Positions 1 through 8,954 of a stretch of 64,000 nt of DNA are shown here, one piece after another. The notes beneath the pieces are model-generated. The model was not told the DNA's origin, did no database searches, and saw only the letters and a list, made by a program, of their open reading frames with translations. Within the stretch, counting starts at the first letter, position 1. Each line of letters starts with the position of its first letter. Position numbers and translations under genes: made by a program. Location of the stretch: positions 62,001 through 126,000 of the forward strand of contig NZ_JRLV01000005.1 in the NCBI RefSeq assembly GCF_000769915.1, given 5' to 3'. Origin of the DNA: Flavobacterium beibuense F44-8 (GTDB lineage Bacteria > Bacteroidota > Bacteroidia > Flavobacteriales > Flavobacteriaceae).

Positions 1-453
1 TATGCTTTTGCCAGTCATTTTGCAACCGGACTACTGGAAGAGGCACTGCATATTTACAGGAAAGAGTTCCAGCCATCTGAATACCTCGATAAACCTTACA
101 CTATTGCCGGAGTTAATGTAATTGCAGCCGATACCGATGATGAAGCCGAAAGAAACTTTACATCCCTAATAAGGATGTTTTTAGGAATACTTACAGGGAA
201 AAGGGAACCGTTACAGCCACCAATGGAAATGACCGATGAGCTGATGATGATTCAGTATAACCCAGCGGTTCGTGAAATGCTTAAATACTCATTTGTAGGA
301 AGGAAAGAAGCCGTTGCAAAACAGGTAGATAAATTCCTTAATGAAATGGGGGTAGATGAACTTATGGTTGTATCTAACTTTTATGACTATAATGACAGGG
401 TTAAATCTTATGAAATATTGTCTGAAATAATTGATGAACGAAATAATAAATAA
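1..453 (+). CDS. LLM-class flavin-dependent monooxygenase, C-terminal part (cut by window edge)
   Basis: The open frame runs in from base 1 with no start codon, so the gene begins outside the window and only about 150 C-terminal residues are visible. The peptide (YAFASHFATGLLEEALHIYR, then a stretch with FQPSEYL and PYTIAGVNVIAADTD) matches the C-terminal part of the bacterial luciferase-like monooxygenases of the MsnO8 type, which use reduced flavin and oxygen on small organic substrates. The substrate cannot be read from this part. The first in-frame methionine at 175 is internal and not a start. The family assignment is from recognised sequence pattern; the catalytic and flavin-binding N-terminal portion is not visible. 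Confidence 0.8.
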   Translation, partial: YAFASHFATGLLEEALHIYRKEFQPSEYLDKPYTIAGVNVIAADTDDEAERNFTSLIRMFLGILTGKREPLQPPMEMTDELMMIQYNPAVREMLKYSFVGRKEAVAKQVDKFLNEMGVDELMVVSNFYDYNDRVKSYEILSEIIDERNNK

Positions 454-509
454 GATAAAAAGCTCCCGGCTAGTTGTTGTAAATATTCAAAAAAGTAAAA
501 TACAAATAA

Positions 510-1096
510 ATGAAATCTTTAAGCTTATTTAGTATGATAGTACTGATATTGTGTTCTGTTCAATGTGCAGGGCAGCAGGTAACTCCTCAAAAACCGAATG
601 GGCTAAAGAAATTTAATAAGGCTAAGTATAGTGAGTTAAATGAGAAAAATAGCCTGAAGTACACAGAGAATGATACAATTTATGAGATTAAAGAGGAAAG
701 TAGTTATTTTTTGGAGTTAAAGCGAAGTATAGGGAATAGATTCATAAGTATTATTCTTACCACAAGTCAAACCTATCGCTACGAGAGGAAGGACAATCTT
801 TTTCAGAGATGCCGATTGGTATTAGAAAAGTTTATGACGAGAAAGGAACTATGATTAAGGAAATTAATTATGATGAAGACTATTCTTTCAGTGTAACAGA
901 TCTCATTTCTAAATTAAAGAAAGAGAAACAGATAGACCTGAATGAAGAAAAATATATAGTATTACGTCATCTTGAAAAAGATAAGCCTTACTATTTTATA
1001 AGGTATCCCTTTAATGAAATTTCATTTAAGTATATAAAGATAGACGGAAGCTCCGGAGAGATAATATTAGATAAATTTTTATATCACACGGAATGA
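510..1096 (+). pseudogene. Small exported protein, apparently frameshifted
   Basis: Two overlapping frames look like one gene broken by a single-base change. The first (510-854) starts with a signal peptide (MKSLSLFSMIVLILCSVQCA; the cysteine could be a lipobox) and reads sensibly to about residue 98. The second (809-1096) continues with a coherent globular tail (MPIGIRKVYDEKGTMIKEIN onward) whose open frame extends upstream past its first methionine. Going back one base inside 785-803, for example in the T5 run at 799-803, joins them into one protein of about 195 residues. The extra residues after the switch in the first frame look random. I do not recognise the family. It may be a real pseudogene or a sequencing or assembly error; the T5 context is not a classic -1 slippery heptamer, so programmed shifting is unlikely. 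Confidence 0.6.
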
Positions 1097-1103
1097 TATA
1101 AAA

Positions 1104-1138
1104 TAAAAAAAGCCCATACATCGTATGGGCTTTTTTTA
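1104..1138. terminator. Bidirectional intrinsic terminator
   Basis: An 8-bp perfect stem, GCCCATAC at 1112-1119 and GTATGGGC at 1123-1130, closes a 3-base loop. It is flanked by an A-rich run on the left and T7 on the right, so it can end transcripts from both directions. It lies between the small exported gene on the plus strand and the HNH gene on the minus strand, which converge here. Confidence 0.85.
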
Positions 1139-1201
1139 TTTTTAGATTTGGCTCTATGAAGTCAAGAAGCAGATGTAGTATTTATAAAAAGAAAAGTCCC
1201 T

Positions 1202-2299
1202 CTATAAAATATAGATGATGAAAATGAATAATATTAACAAAACAATGAAGCATCCAGGTGAGTTTTTATTATTAAAGGTTTGCTTAAATTGTAGTTTATT
1301 TATTTCTCTTTTGAAATCTTTTTCCCAGTTAGTTGGGAGTTCAAATATTATCTCTTTTTCAATAACTTTAGGGTTAATATCATTTCTTTGATATGAATCA
1401 TTAAGAGAAATGATTTCATCTAAATCAGAAGGAATAGAAGCTAGTTTATTGATTTGTGAACCTATCAGGTTCTTTAATAATTCAATGATTTTTTGGTATT
1501 CTTCAGAAACAATTACAAAATGAATTCTTTCTTCAAATGCTAATACGTGTTCTAGATAATTCTTAATTAGTTTTGTTACATGATGAATTTCTGAAGTGTT
1601 GCCAGGTTCTCCTGGTATACCCCAACTTTTAGTAAGTCGGTTCATCAACTCTACAGCTGGATTAGTCATTACTGTTAGCTCGGAAAACCTCTCCTTAATC
1701 CAGTTAAGAGTATCAGTAGAGTTTATGATTTCGGGATGTTTTAAATATAGTCCTCCTTTTAAGTCCTCAAGTTTTTTAAAAATGGGGTCATTCATAAATC
1801 TCATTAATTCAGCTGTTAATCTGTATTCCCATCCATCAGGTTTGTCAATAACAATTCTTTTAATTAAAGGGGGATAATTGTCAAATTCATGAATAAGAAC
1901 AGATTGTTCCTCATACCATATTTGTTCTGTTTTATTTCCTAATGACAGAACTATATATTCTTCATGTTTTTCCCTCCATTTAAATAATATGTTTGGTGAA
2001 TATTTCTGTTCATCAGTATCAATAAGCTTATGACAATTTCTACAAAGCCAAATAGAATTTGTAATTTCAGCCCTTTGCGAATCAGTCATATTTGGATTAT
2101 ATCTTTTTGAACCAACTCTTGCGCCATAAATATGAGCAGCTTCACCTATTTTTGTTGATTTATTTGGGTCTGTATTTGGGCCAATAGTATTTACTCTGCA
2201 ATCAGGATTTGAGCATCTAAAAGATGCTCGCTTTGCTAAAGTATCAATTGTTTTCTTATTAAAATCAGGATTCACAATGGGTTTATTTGATTTACACAA
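1202..2299 (-). CDS. HNH-endonuclease-like protein with C-terminal membrane anchor
   Basis: The 365-residue product has an HNH nuclease module in about residues 15-115. It has a zinc-type Cys pair at C29 and C34, the AAHI box with H56, and IWLCRNCHKLID at 83-94 with the CxxC pair C86/C89 and H90, as in ββα-metal nucleases. Residues 120-340 are mostly helical and not recognised. The last 19 residues are strongly hydrophobic (VLLILFIFIIYIL end), which predicts a tail anchor with the nuclease in the cytoplasm. The gene stands alone in AT-rich DNA between long gaps. HNH fused to a membrane segment suggests a DNA- or RNA-damaging effector, possibly in phage defence, but that is inference; no partner gene for a restriction or abortive-infection system is adjacent. 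The minus-strand ATG at 2299 is used. Confidence 0.7.
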   Translation of the reverse strand: MCKSNKPIVNPDFNKKTIDTLAKRASFRCSNPDCRVNTIGPNTDPNKSTKIGEAAHIYGARVGSKRYNPNMTDSQRAEITNSIWLCRNCHKLIDTDEQKYSPNILFKWREKHEEYIVLSLGNKTEQIWYEEQSVLIHEFDNYPPLIKRIVIDKPDGWEYRLTAELMRFMNDPIFKKLEDLKGGLYLKHPEIINSTDTLNWIKERFSELTVMTNPAVELMNRLTKSWGIPGEPGNTSEIHHVTKLIKNYLEHVLAFEERIHFVIVSEEYQKIIELLKNLIGSQINKLASIPSDLDEIISLNDSYQRNDINPKVIEKEIIFELPTNWEKDFKREINKLQFKQTFNNKNSPGCFIVLLILFIFIIYIL

Positions 2300-2948
2300 A
2301 TTACTGAATAGGAATTAGAAAAACAATAAATAAGTATTACACAGTTTCAGGATTTCAAGAAATTAGCTTACTTTATATAAGATAAGCTTTCAGTTTAACT
2401 GTTTAGATATCCTGTTGGGGTTTAAAATACCTTAGGAGATTAATCGTATTCTGGTGAGAGGACTTGCCCGAATAATTTTCGAACACTTTTATAGGTTATT
2501 TTTCAATATTTACGAGGCTTGTGGTGTGATAGACTTAAGATGGGTCATGAGGCACGATACAGGATACCAGTTTTTGTCCAACTATCTAAAACATCACAAA
2601 CAAACTACTTTTAGTAACTGTAGTTGTTTTTAGTCTTTTACGCTTAGCATTCTTTACGTTCATCTCATTCTGTAAGAAAGCTCAAAGCTTCGATTTCAAT
2701 ATATAATTTATTTTGTAGGAGTTCCGCAAAAGCAGAATACAAAATAGTCAAGACCATGAATAATCTTTTGTTAAAAATTGCGTTATCAAGTCTGGAAATG
2801 AATTTTAAAAAATAGATAAAAATTCAAGAAAATTGATTTCCGATTAGCTCTTACCGGAAATCTTATATTTTGGTATTTTTAATTTTTTTAATCGCTTTTA
2901 GTTTTTTTGGGTTATTTTAGCCACTTTGAAGAAAATGTTCTGTTATCT
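2300..2948. other. Long intergenic gap without a convincing gene
   Basis: About 650 bp lie between the divergent HNH and AraC-type genes. I see no open frame with protein-like composition on either strand. At 2401-2422 a short stretch (ATCCTGTTGGGGT at its core) resembles the T-arm/3' end of a tRNA and a similar stretch at 14142-14163. The rest is AT-rich and may contain promoters for both flanking genes, none of which I can place with confidence. Confidence 0.5.
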
Positions 2949-3977
2949 ATGTTAAAAATACTTCAAATAATCGCCCTTACTCAGGGCTTGTTTCTTTTAA
3001 CCGTTCTGTTTGTTAAACAAGAAAATTACAAGCGGATAAATTTTCTACTTCTTCTGGGATCGATTATTGCTTTACTTCTGAATGTTGTTGGAGATGATAA
3101 TTTTAACCTGTTCTTTTCTGAGGCTAATTGGTATTTTTTCCAATCTCCTTTAATCATTACACTGTTTTTTTTACTTATAAAGTATCATAACTCCAAACAG
3201 GATAAGTTTCAACTTAGGGATTTTCTTTATTTTATTCCCTACTTGTTTTTTGTTACGCTTCAAATAGTTGAGGACGTAAACGGCTTAGTTGAAAATATAT
3301 GGTTAACAATAGGAGAAATTTTGGCAGGTGTAACACTATTATCTTATTTAGGTTATACTATCTATGATATAGTTAAAAACAAAAAGGAAAGATGGATGCT
3401 GTTTTTTATAGTTCCTTATGCTTTATTGCATTTAATAGACGAAATTTCATTTATTATAACAAACAGTTATGATAATATCTCCTTTCTGGAAAGTTATGGT
3501 ATTATAGGTTTGTCGGCCATACTTCTTTACATGATTTTATTTAAGCTTGTTGTATCACCAAAATCTGTATTACCGAAGGCTGATATCAAAGCTTACAAAA
3601 CTTCAAACCTTAGTAAATCAAAAGCTGAAATATATAAAAAGGAGTTTTTAAGGCTCATGGATAAAGAAAAGCTTTTTACTAATAGTAATATAACGGTTAA
3701 CCAAGTGGCTCAAAATATGGGTATTCCAAGACAGTACTTATCTGAAATCCTAAATGTATACCTGAAAACCAATTTTCAGGACTGCATGAACAAATACAGG
3801 GCTGAAGAATTTGTAGGTTGTCTCAAGGATGACAAGTTCAGGAGTTATTCTATTATGGGCATTGCCAACGAAGTTGGTTTCAAATCCAAATCCTCTTTTA
3901 ACACTACCTTTAAAAAAATATATGGGGTTACACCTAGTGAGTTTAAAAAGACTTTGACATTAACTTCTTTAGACTAA
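2949..3977 (+). CDS. AraC-family regulator with N-terminal membrane domain
   Basis: The 342-residue protein (ATG at 2949; the frame is open from a TTG at 2907) has about six or seven hydrophobic segments in residues 1-215. A linker and a two-helix-turn-helix AraC/XylS DNA-binding domain follow in about residues 235-340. The second half of that domain (IMGIANEVGFKSKSSFNTTF) and the ending YGVTPSEFKK are typical. Such membrane-anchored AraC regulators are common in flavobacteria and sense an unknown signal in or across the inner membrane. It lies 502 bp upstream of, and on the same strand as, a TonB-dependent receptor/DUF4249 pair, so control of that pair is a reasonable inference. Family call is firm, target is not. 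Confidence 0.85.
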   Translation: MLKILQIIALTQGLFLLTVLFVKQENYKRINFLLLLGSIIALLLNVVGDDNFNLFFSEANWYFFQSPLIITLFFLLIKYHNSKQDKFQLRDFLYFIPYLFFVTLQIVEDVNGLVENIWLTIGEILAGVTLLSYLGYTIYDIVKNKKERWMLFFIVPYALLHLIDEISFIITNSYDNISFLESYGIIGLSAILLYMILFKLVVSPKSVLPKADIKAYKTSNLSKSKAEIYKKEFLRLMDKEKLFTNSNITVNQVAQNMGIPRQYLSEILNVYLKTNFQDCMNKYRAEEFVGCLKDDKFRSYSIMGIANEVGFKSKSSFNTTFKKIYGVTPSEFKKTLTLTSLD

Positions 3978-4479
3978 ACACTTCCTTTTTCTCTTTACTC
4001 TTCATAGAAGAATTACATTTCAAATTTACTTCTTAGAAATTTAAGAAGCCTCAACTTTTTCGATGAGTATCGGATTGTTCGCTTAAATAGAGACGCCAAC
4101 TATTAATATTAAGGCTCTGTATTTATAATTACTATTTGAGTTGCAGGCCCACAAAAGTACTACCCACTTTGTGAAATGTTTTTTTCATTACCATGGTTTT
4201 AAGCCAAACCATAAACTTGTAAACCCTTACTCAACTAAAAAAACAAAAAGCCTTAAATTTTTCATTTTTGTGTTCCCTTAAGTGCGGGAAACGCATTTAG
4301 AACCTTTAAAACACACTAATTTATTTGGTTTAATGATTTGATATATAGTGTTTTAAAATCAATATAGCGCCAAATAGGTACTTCAGGCGGATTCAAGACC
4401 TACTTCATTTTAACCTTGAGATATGCATGTCTAATTTTGTCTTGGTAAAATGAAAACCTTAATCTAATTCTATTTAAGT
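3978..4479 (+). other. Intergenic/promoter region of the first TonB receptor locus
   Basis: The 502 bp between the AraC-type regulator and the receptor gene hold no convincing open frame. TAATTTTG at 4432-4439 fits the Bacteroidetes -7 box and is 40 bp from the receptor ATG. I see no TTTG at the usual distance upstream, so an activator (possibly the adjacent AraC-type protein) may be needed. A small dyad (ATGGTTT and AAACCAT near 4192-4212) is also present. Confidence 0.4.
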
Positions 4480-6888
4480 ATGACAAAAAAAAAGCGATTA
4501 AAACCATTTAGGTCAGTAAAAGGGTTGGCCTTATTTGTGGTGACAATGTTGTATCCGGTATTTTTCTTTGCACAAACAAACTACACCATTAGCGGTGTCG
4601 TTAAGGATGCTAATAACGGTGAAACACTCTTGGGGGCAACCGTCCTTTTAAAAGGTACCTCCATTGGAAGTACGACCAACGAATATGGTTTTTATTCTAT
4701 CACAGCGCCTGAAGGTAATTATACCTTACTCATTTCCTATTTAGGGTTTACAACTCTCGAAAGAGCTATAAATCTTAGTTCTAATCAAAAGCTCGACATT
4801 GAGATCAATGAGGATTTCACTCAATTAGATGAGGTAGTTATTGTAGCTGAAGAATCAAAGAAAGTAAACCTTCGAACACCACAAATGAGTATGACGAAAC
4901 TTTCAGCTAATGACATAAAACAGATACCCGTTGTTTTGGGCGAGGTAGATTTGATAAAGTCCATTCAATTGCTACCTGGTGTTACCAATGCCGGGGAAGG
5001 TGCATCAGGCTTCAATGTACGCGGTGGTGCAGAAGACCAAAACCTAATTCTTTTGGATGAGGCAATTATTTACAATGCATCCCATTTGTTTGGTTTCTTC
5101 TCAGTATTTAATGCTGATGCGATTAAGGATGTTAAATTATATAAAGGAGGCATTCCCGCACGTTTTGGAGGAAGGGCTTCTTCGGTACTGGACATACGTC
5201 AAAAAGACGGAAACAGTAAAGGCTTTGAACTCACTGGGGGTATAGGTGCTGTTTCCAGTCGTTTGGCGGCGGAAGGACCAATGTTTAAAGACAAAGGTTC
5301 ATTTCTGGTGGCCGGAAGAGCTTCTTATGTAAATATATTTTTGGCCTTAGCTAATGAAGACAGCAGAGCCGGATTTTACGATTTAAATCTGAAAACAAAT
5401 TATGAAATTGATGAAAAAAATAAGCTATATCTATCAGGTTATTTAGGTAATGATAATTTTAACCTGGCGGGATTTTTTACTAATTCATACGGAAACCTCT
5501 CCGGTAACTTGCGATGGAACCACATTTTTAATAACAAGTTATTCTCCAATGTATCCCTGATATACAGTCGATATAATTACAACCTGGAGATTCCTGTTGA
5601 AGGAATTGACTGGACTTCAGATATCAGCAATTATAATGTACGCTATGATTTTGGCTACTATGCAAACGATAAATTAAAATTTGATTTTGGCGTAAATAGT
5701 ATTTATTACAAATTTAATCCAGGGAAACTCAATCCTTTAGATGCAAATTCGGGTGTTAATCCGGAAAAGTTAGATAATAAATTTGCTATTGAAGCCGGAG
5801 TGTATACAAGTTTAGAACATAAAATTTCTGATAAACTTACCGCTCAATATGGTTTACGTTTTAGCTATTTTAATCGACTGGGGCCGCAAACTTTAAACAA
5901 TTATGCCAATAATTCACCAGTGGTTTACAACGAAGAGTTAGGTATTTATGAGCGTGCTGAATCTATTTCTAATACCAAATACGGAAAGGGAAAAAGTATA
6001 GCAACCTTCAATAATTTAGAACCTAGGGTAGCACTTTCGTACCAACTTAATGAGAAATCTTCTGTTAAAGCGAGTTATAACCGAATTGCTCAATACCTAC
6101 ATTTAATTTCCAACACTACATCAGCCACGCCATTAGATGTTTGGGCGCCTAGCGGGAAATTTATTGAACCACAAATTGCTGACCAGTATGCGGTAGGCTA
6201 CTTCAGAAATTTCAGGGGAAATATGTTTTCGATTGAAGCCGAAGCCTATTACAAGACTATTGACAATAGGGTAGATTATATTAATGGAGCAGAACTTATA
6301 GCACAAAATACCATTGAAACCGAAATTTTAACTGGTGAAGCAAGAGCCTATGGATTGGAGCTTTTATTAAGAAAGAACAAAGGTGATTTCACAGGTTGGG
6401 TGGCCTATACATTGTCAAAGTCGCAACAACGTACACCTGGTGGGGCGGCAGGAGGTTTAGGCATTAATAACGGGAAATGGTATAACTCTAATTGGGACAG
6501 GACTCACGACTTTTCGTTTACCGGAAGTTACAAACTCAACGAGAAATGGAGATTTGGAGCTAATATGGTATTCCAAACAGGACGACCTGTTACTTATCCA
6601 AACGGACAGTTTGTGTTCAACGGATTATCTGTAGCAACATATTCCGACAGGAATGCAGACCGATTGCCGGCCTACCACAGACTTGATCTTTCCGCAACCT
6701 TAACACCCCGAAAAAATGAAAACAGGAAGTGGCAGGGAGAATGGGTATTTGGTATATACAATGCTTATAATCGAAAAAATGCAGCTTCTATTTCTTTCGG
6801 TCAAAATCAGGAGACAGGCACAACAGAAGCGACTCGTACTGCCATATTTGGTATTGTCCCTTCAGTAACGTATAACTTTAAATTTTAA
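4480..6888 (+). CDS. TonB-dependent receptor with N-terminal carboxypeptidase-regulatory-like domain
   Basis: This 802-residue outer-membrane protein has a signal peptide (about residues 1-31), a carboxypeptidase-D regulatory-like beta domain (about 34-122, starting YTISGVVKDANNGETLLGAT), and a plug domain (about 140-250, with GFNVRGGAEDQNLILLDE and LYKGGIPARFGGR). A 22-stranded-type barrel follows, ending in aromatic phenylalanine (TYNFKF) as barrel proteins do. It would import an unknown ligand using TonB energy. The next gene, a DUF4249 lipoprotein, starts 4 bp after its stop, so they are one transcription unit. It is clearly paralogous to the receptor at 54676-57054, with near-identical plug motifs. 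The ligand cannot be read from sequence. Confidence 0.92.
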   Translation: MTKKKRLKPFRSVKGLALFVVTMLYPVFFFAQTNYTISGVVKDANNGETLLGATVLLKGTSIGSTTNEYGFYSITAPEGNYTLLISYLGFTTLERAINLSSNQKLDIEINEDFTQLDEVVIVAEESKKVNLRTPQMSMTKLSANDIKQIPVVLGEVDLIKSIQLLPGVTNAGEGASGFNVRGGAEDQNLILLDEAIIYNASHLFGFFSVFNADAIKDVKLYKGGIPARFGGRASSVLDIRQKDGNSKGFELTGGIGAVSSRLAAEGPMFKDKGSFLVAGRASYVNIFLALANEDSRAGFYDLNLKTNYEIDEKNKLYLSGYLGNDNFNLAGFFTNSYGNLSGNLRWNHIFNNKLFSNVSLIYSRYNYNLEIPVEGIDWTSDISNYNVRYDFGYYANDKLKFDFGVNSIYYKFNPGKLNPLDANSGVNPEKLDNKFAIEAGVYTSLEHKISDKLTAQYGLRFSYFNRLGPQTLNNYANNSPVVYNEELGIYERAESISNTKYGKGKSIATFNNLEPRVALSYQLNEKSSVKASYNRIAQYLHLISNTTSATPLDVWAPSGKFIEPQIADQYAVGYFRNFRGNMFSIEAEAYYKTIDNRVDYINGAELIAQNTIETEILTGEARAYGLELLLRKNKGDFTGWVAYTLSKSQQRTPGGAAGGLGINNGKWYNSNWDRTHDFSFTGSYKLNEKWRFGANMVFQTGRPVTYPNGQFVFNGLSVATYSDRNADRLPAYHRLDLSATLTPRKNENRKWQGEWVFGIYNAYNRKNAASISFGQNQETGTTEATRTAIFGIVPSVTYNFKF

Positions 6889-6892
6889 AACG

Positions 6893-7729
6893 ATGAAAAA
6901 TATAAATATATATAGCAGGCTGGGAGCACTCCTTGTAATAATAGGATTACTTCACTCATGTACGGATGTAATAGATGTTGATTTGCCTAACGGCGGTGCC
7001 CGACTGGTGGTTGATGCGTCTATTAGATGGCAAAAAGGTACTATGGGGGAAACGCAAACCATTAATTTAAGGCAATCAACTGCTTTTTTTAATAATACTC
7101 CAGATGTCCCTGTTACGGGTGCTTCGGTAACAGTAACTAAAGAAAACGACGGGTCGATATTTGTGTTTGCCGACCAGAATAATGGCAATTATACTGCAAC
7201 CGATTTTGTTCCGGAACTAAACACAACATACACTTTGGAAATTCTCTACAACGGCAACATCTATAAGGCAACCGAAACCTTAATCGCAGCACCTGTTATT
7301 AATCGTGTTGAGCAAACCATTGAAGGTTCTGGCGATGACACAGAAATTCAGCTTCAGGTATATTTTGATGATCCCGCAGCAATTGAAAATTATTATTTTG
7401 GGGAATTTATTCCGTCTAATTTACCACTGCCTTCTCTGGCCGTTATTAGTGATGAATTTACTGATGGTAACGAAAATTTTATTGAAAATGATAATGAAAA
7501 CTATACTGCTGGAGTAAATGTAAATATTAACCTCTATGGTATTTCAAGGCGGTATTATGACTATTTAAAAATATTGATTCAACAATCCGGGAGTGATGAA
7601 AATGGACCTTTTCCTGTTACCCCTGTACAGTTAAAAGGGAACTGTTCTAATATCAATAATTCTAACGAAGAGGTATTGGGATATTTTAGGCTAGGTGAAT
7701 TCGATACTACATCGTATACAATTAATTAG
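6893..7729 (+). CDS. DUF4249 lipoprotein, partner of the TonB-dependent receptor
   Basis: The 278-residue protein has a lipoprotein signal ending at Cys23 (LLVIIGLLHSC), then the DUF4249 opening (DVIDVDLPNGGARLVVDASI) and beta-rich repeats typical of the family. It ends with the family pattern of a GYFR-like segment (LGYFRLGEFDTTSYTIN). DUF4249 proteins are encoded next to TonB-dependent receptors in Bacteroidetes and are thought to be surface-exposed accessory lipoproteins; their biochemical role is unknown. It begins 4 bp after the receptor stop, so it is translated from the same message. Compared with the two DUF4249 proteins at 52974-54665, the order of conserved blocks is the same. Confidence 0.9.
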   Translation: MKNINIYSRLGALLVIIGLLHSCTDVIDVDLPNGGARLVVDASIRWQKGTMGETQTINLRQSTAFFNNTPDVPVTGASVTVTKENDGSIFVFADQNNGNYTATDFVPELNTTYTLEILYNGNIYKATETLIAAPVINRVEQTIEGSGDDTEIQLQVYFDDPAAIENYYFGEFIPSNLPLPSLAVISDEFTDGNENFIENDNENYTAGVNVNINLYGISRRYYDYLKILIQQSGSDENGPFPVTPVQLKGNCSNINNSNEEVLGYFRLGEFDTTSYTIN

Positions 7730-7753
7730 CTGTAGAATAAAAGACAGTGCCAT

Positions 7754-7817
7754 GGTTCAAAAATGTTTATTAGGAAGTATTGATAATTGCATAAACGGGA
7801 ATAGGCATTTTTGAACC
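7754..7817. repeat. 64-bp element bounded by 12-bp perfect inverted repeats
   Basis: GGTTCAAAAATG at 7754-7765 is the exact reverse complement of CATTTTTGAACC at 7806-7817. Inside, GTTTAT (7765-7770) and ATAAAC (7791-7796) extend the pairing imperfectly. It lies just after the DUF4249 gene. It could be the 3' stem-loop of the receptor operon message, though the T-run after it is broken (TTAATCTTTTT), or a tiny foldback element. Confidence 0.55.
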
Positions 7818-7874
7818 TTAATCTTTTTAGATATTTTATACAGATGGATTTACGTGAAAATAGATGAAAATCTA

Positions 7875-8954
7875 ATGGACGCTCAGGAAACTCAAAACAA
7901 AAAAATTAAAATGAATCCAAGAAAAATTATCAGGACCGCAACGAGGGGAGTAGCTAGATACCTTACTGCCGGTTTTAATAATAAGTCAGGAAAAGGAATC
8001 AGTAATAATGATGATATAAAAACAATCTTAATTTGCAGACCAAACCATAGATTAGGAAATTTACTGTTGCTTTTACCTTTGATTCAGGAGTTGGAATCCA
8101 CATTCCCAAATAGCGAGATTGATTTGCTGGTAAACCAATCATGTGCTATCCAACTATATAAAAATTATGATACTGTTAAAGAAGTTATTGAACTTCCCCG
8201 GAAACCTTTCAGGAATCCCATAAAGTACATCAGGACATTGCTACGGCTTAGAAGCAGGAAATATGATTTGGCTATAAGTGCCGTAGAGGAATGTTTTTAT
8301 GGAAGAGTATGTACGGGCATTTCTAATGCAAAGATCAAGTTTGTAGGTGATATGGATTCAGGGGTAAAAGAAAGACATATCGCAAAGCAAGTGATTTATT
8401 CCCTGAGGTTTTTTTTGTCCAATATAGGGGTTAAGTCAAATGTTTCGACTCCGGATAGCTTAGACTTGAGACTTTCGAATGATGAGCTGATACATGGTGG
8501 TAATATGGTATATAACATAACGCAAAATGGATTACCAACAATTTGTTTATACATGCATGCCACTTGTGCCAAATACCCTACAGAAGGATGGTGGCTTGAT
8601 CTATATGAGCATTTACAGAAAGCATTTCCGGATGTAAACATTATTGAAGTACTTCCAAAAGAAAATGTTTCTAAGTTTGATTTAAGAGCCCCTGCTTTGT
8701 ATTCCACAGACATAAGGGAAATGGCAGCTATAATTGCAAGCACAGATGTTTTTATTGGCACCGATAGTGGATTAATGCATTTGGCTAGTTCGTCGCTTAC
8801 ACCTACAATTGGTCTGTTTTCTGATACTGATACAGAAAAATACAAGCCTTACAACGAGGGAAGTGTTGCCGTAAAAACCAATGAGGTGGAAATCGATGAG
8901 TTGATAGTACTTGTTAAAAATAACCTTTATCCAGATCTAAACACTTCATTATGA
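7875..8954 (+). CDS. Glycosyltransferase family 9 (heptosyltransferase-like)
   Basis: The product resembles ADP-heptose:LPS heptosyltransferases. The N-terminal half has the family opening (ILICRPNHRLGNLLLLLPLI) and an LVNQ strand. The C-terminal half has a nucleotide-sugar-binding signature (FIGTDSGLMHLASS) in the usual place, shortly before the end. Such enzymes add sugars to lipooligosaccharide on the cytoplasmic face of the inner membrane. The length, about 359 residues from the ATG at 7875, is normal for the family. A GTG at 7854 in the same frame would add seven residues, and the ATG at 7911 would remove 12; the start is uncertain. It stands alone, with no polysaccharide cluster nearby, so the acceptor is unknown. 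Confidence 0.85.
   Translation: MDAQETQNKKIKMNPRKIIRTATRGVARYLTAGFNNKSGKGISNNDDIKTILICRPNHRLGNLLLLLPLIQELESTFPNSEIDLLVNQSCAIQLYKNYDTVKEVIELPRKPFRNPIKYIRTLLRLRSRKYDLAISAVEECFYGRVCTGISNAKIKFVGDMDSGVKERHIAKQVIYSLRFFLSNIGVKSNVSTPDSLDLRLSNDELIHGGNMVYNITQNGLPTICLYMHATCAKYPTEGWWLDLYEHLQKAFPDVNIIEVLPKENVSKFDLRAPALYSTDIREMAAIIASTDVFIGTDSGLMHLASSSLTPTIGLFSDTDTEKYKPYNEGSVAVKTNEVEIDELIVLVKNNLYPDLNTSL

Noticed and set aside
785-803. Programmed -1 frameshift in the small exported gene
   Set aside because: The T5 run is not a classic slippery heptamer in the right register and I see no clear downstream pseudoknot; an indel or sequence error is simpler.
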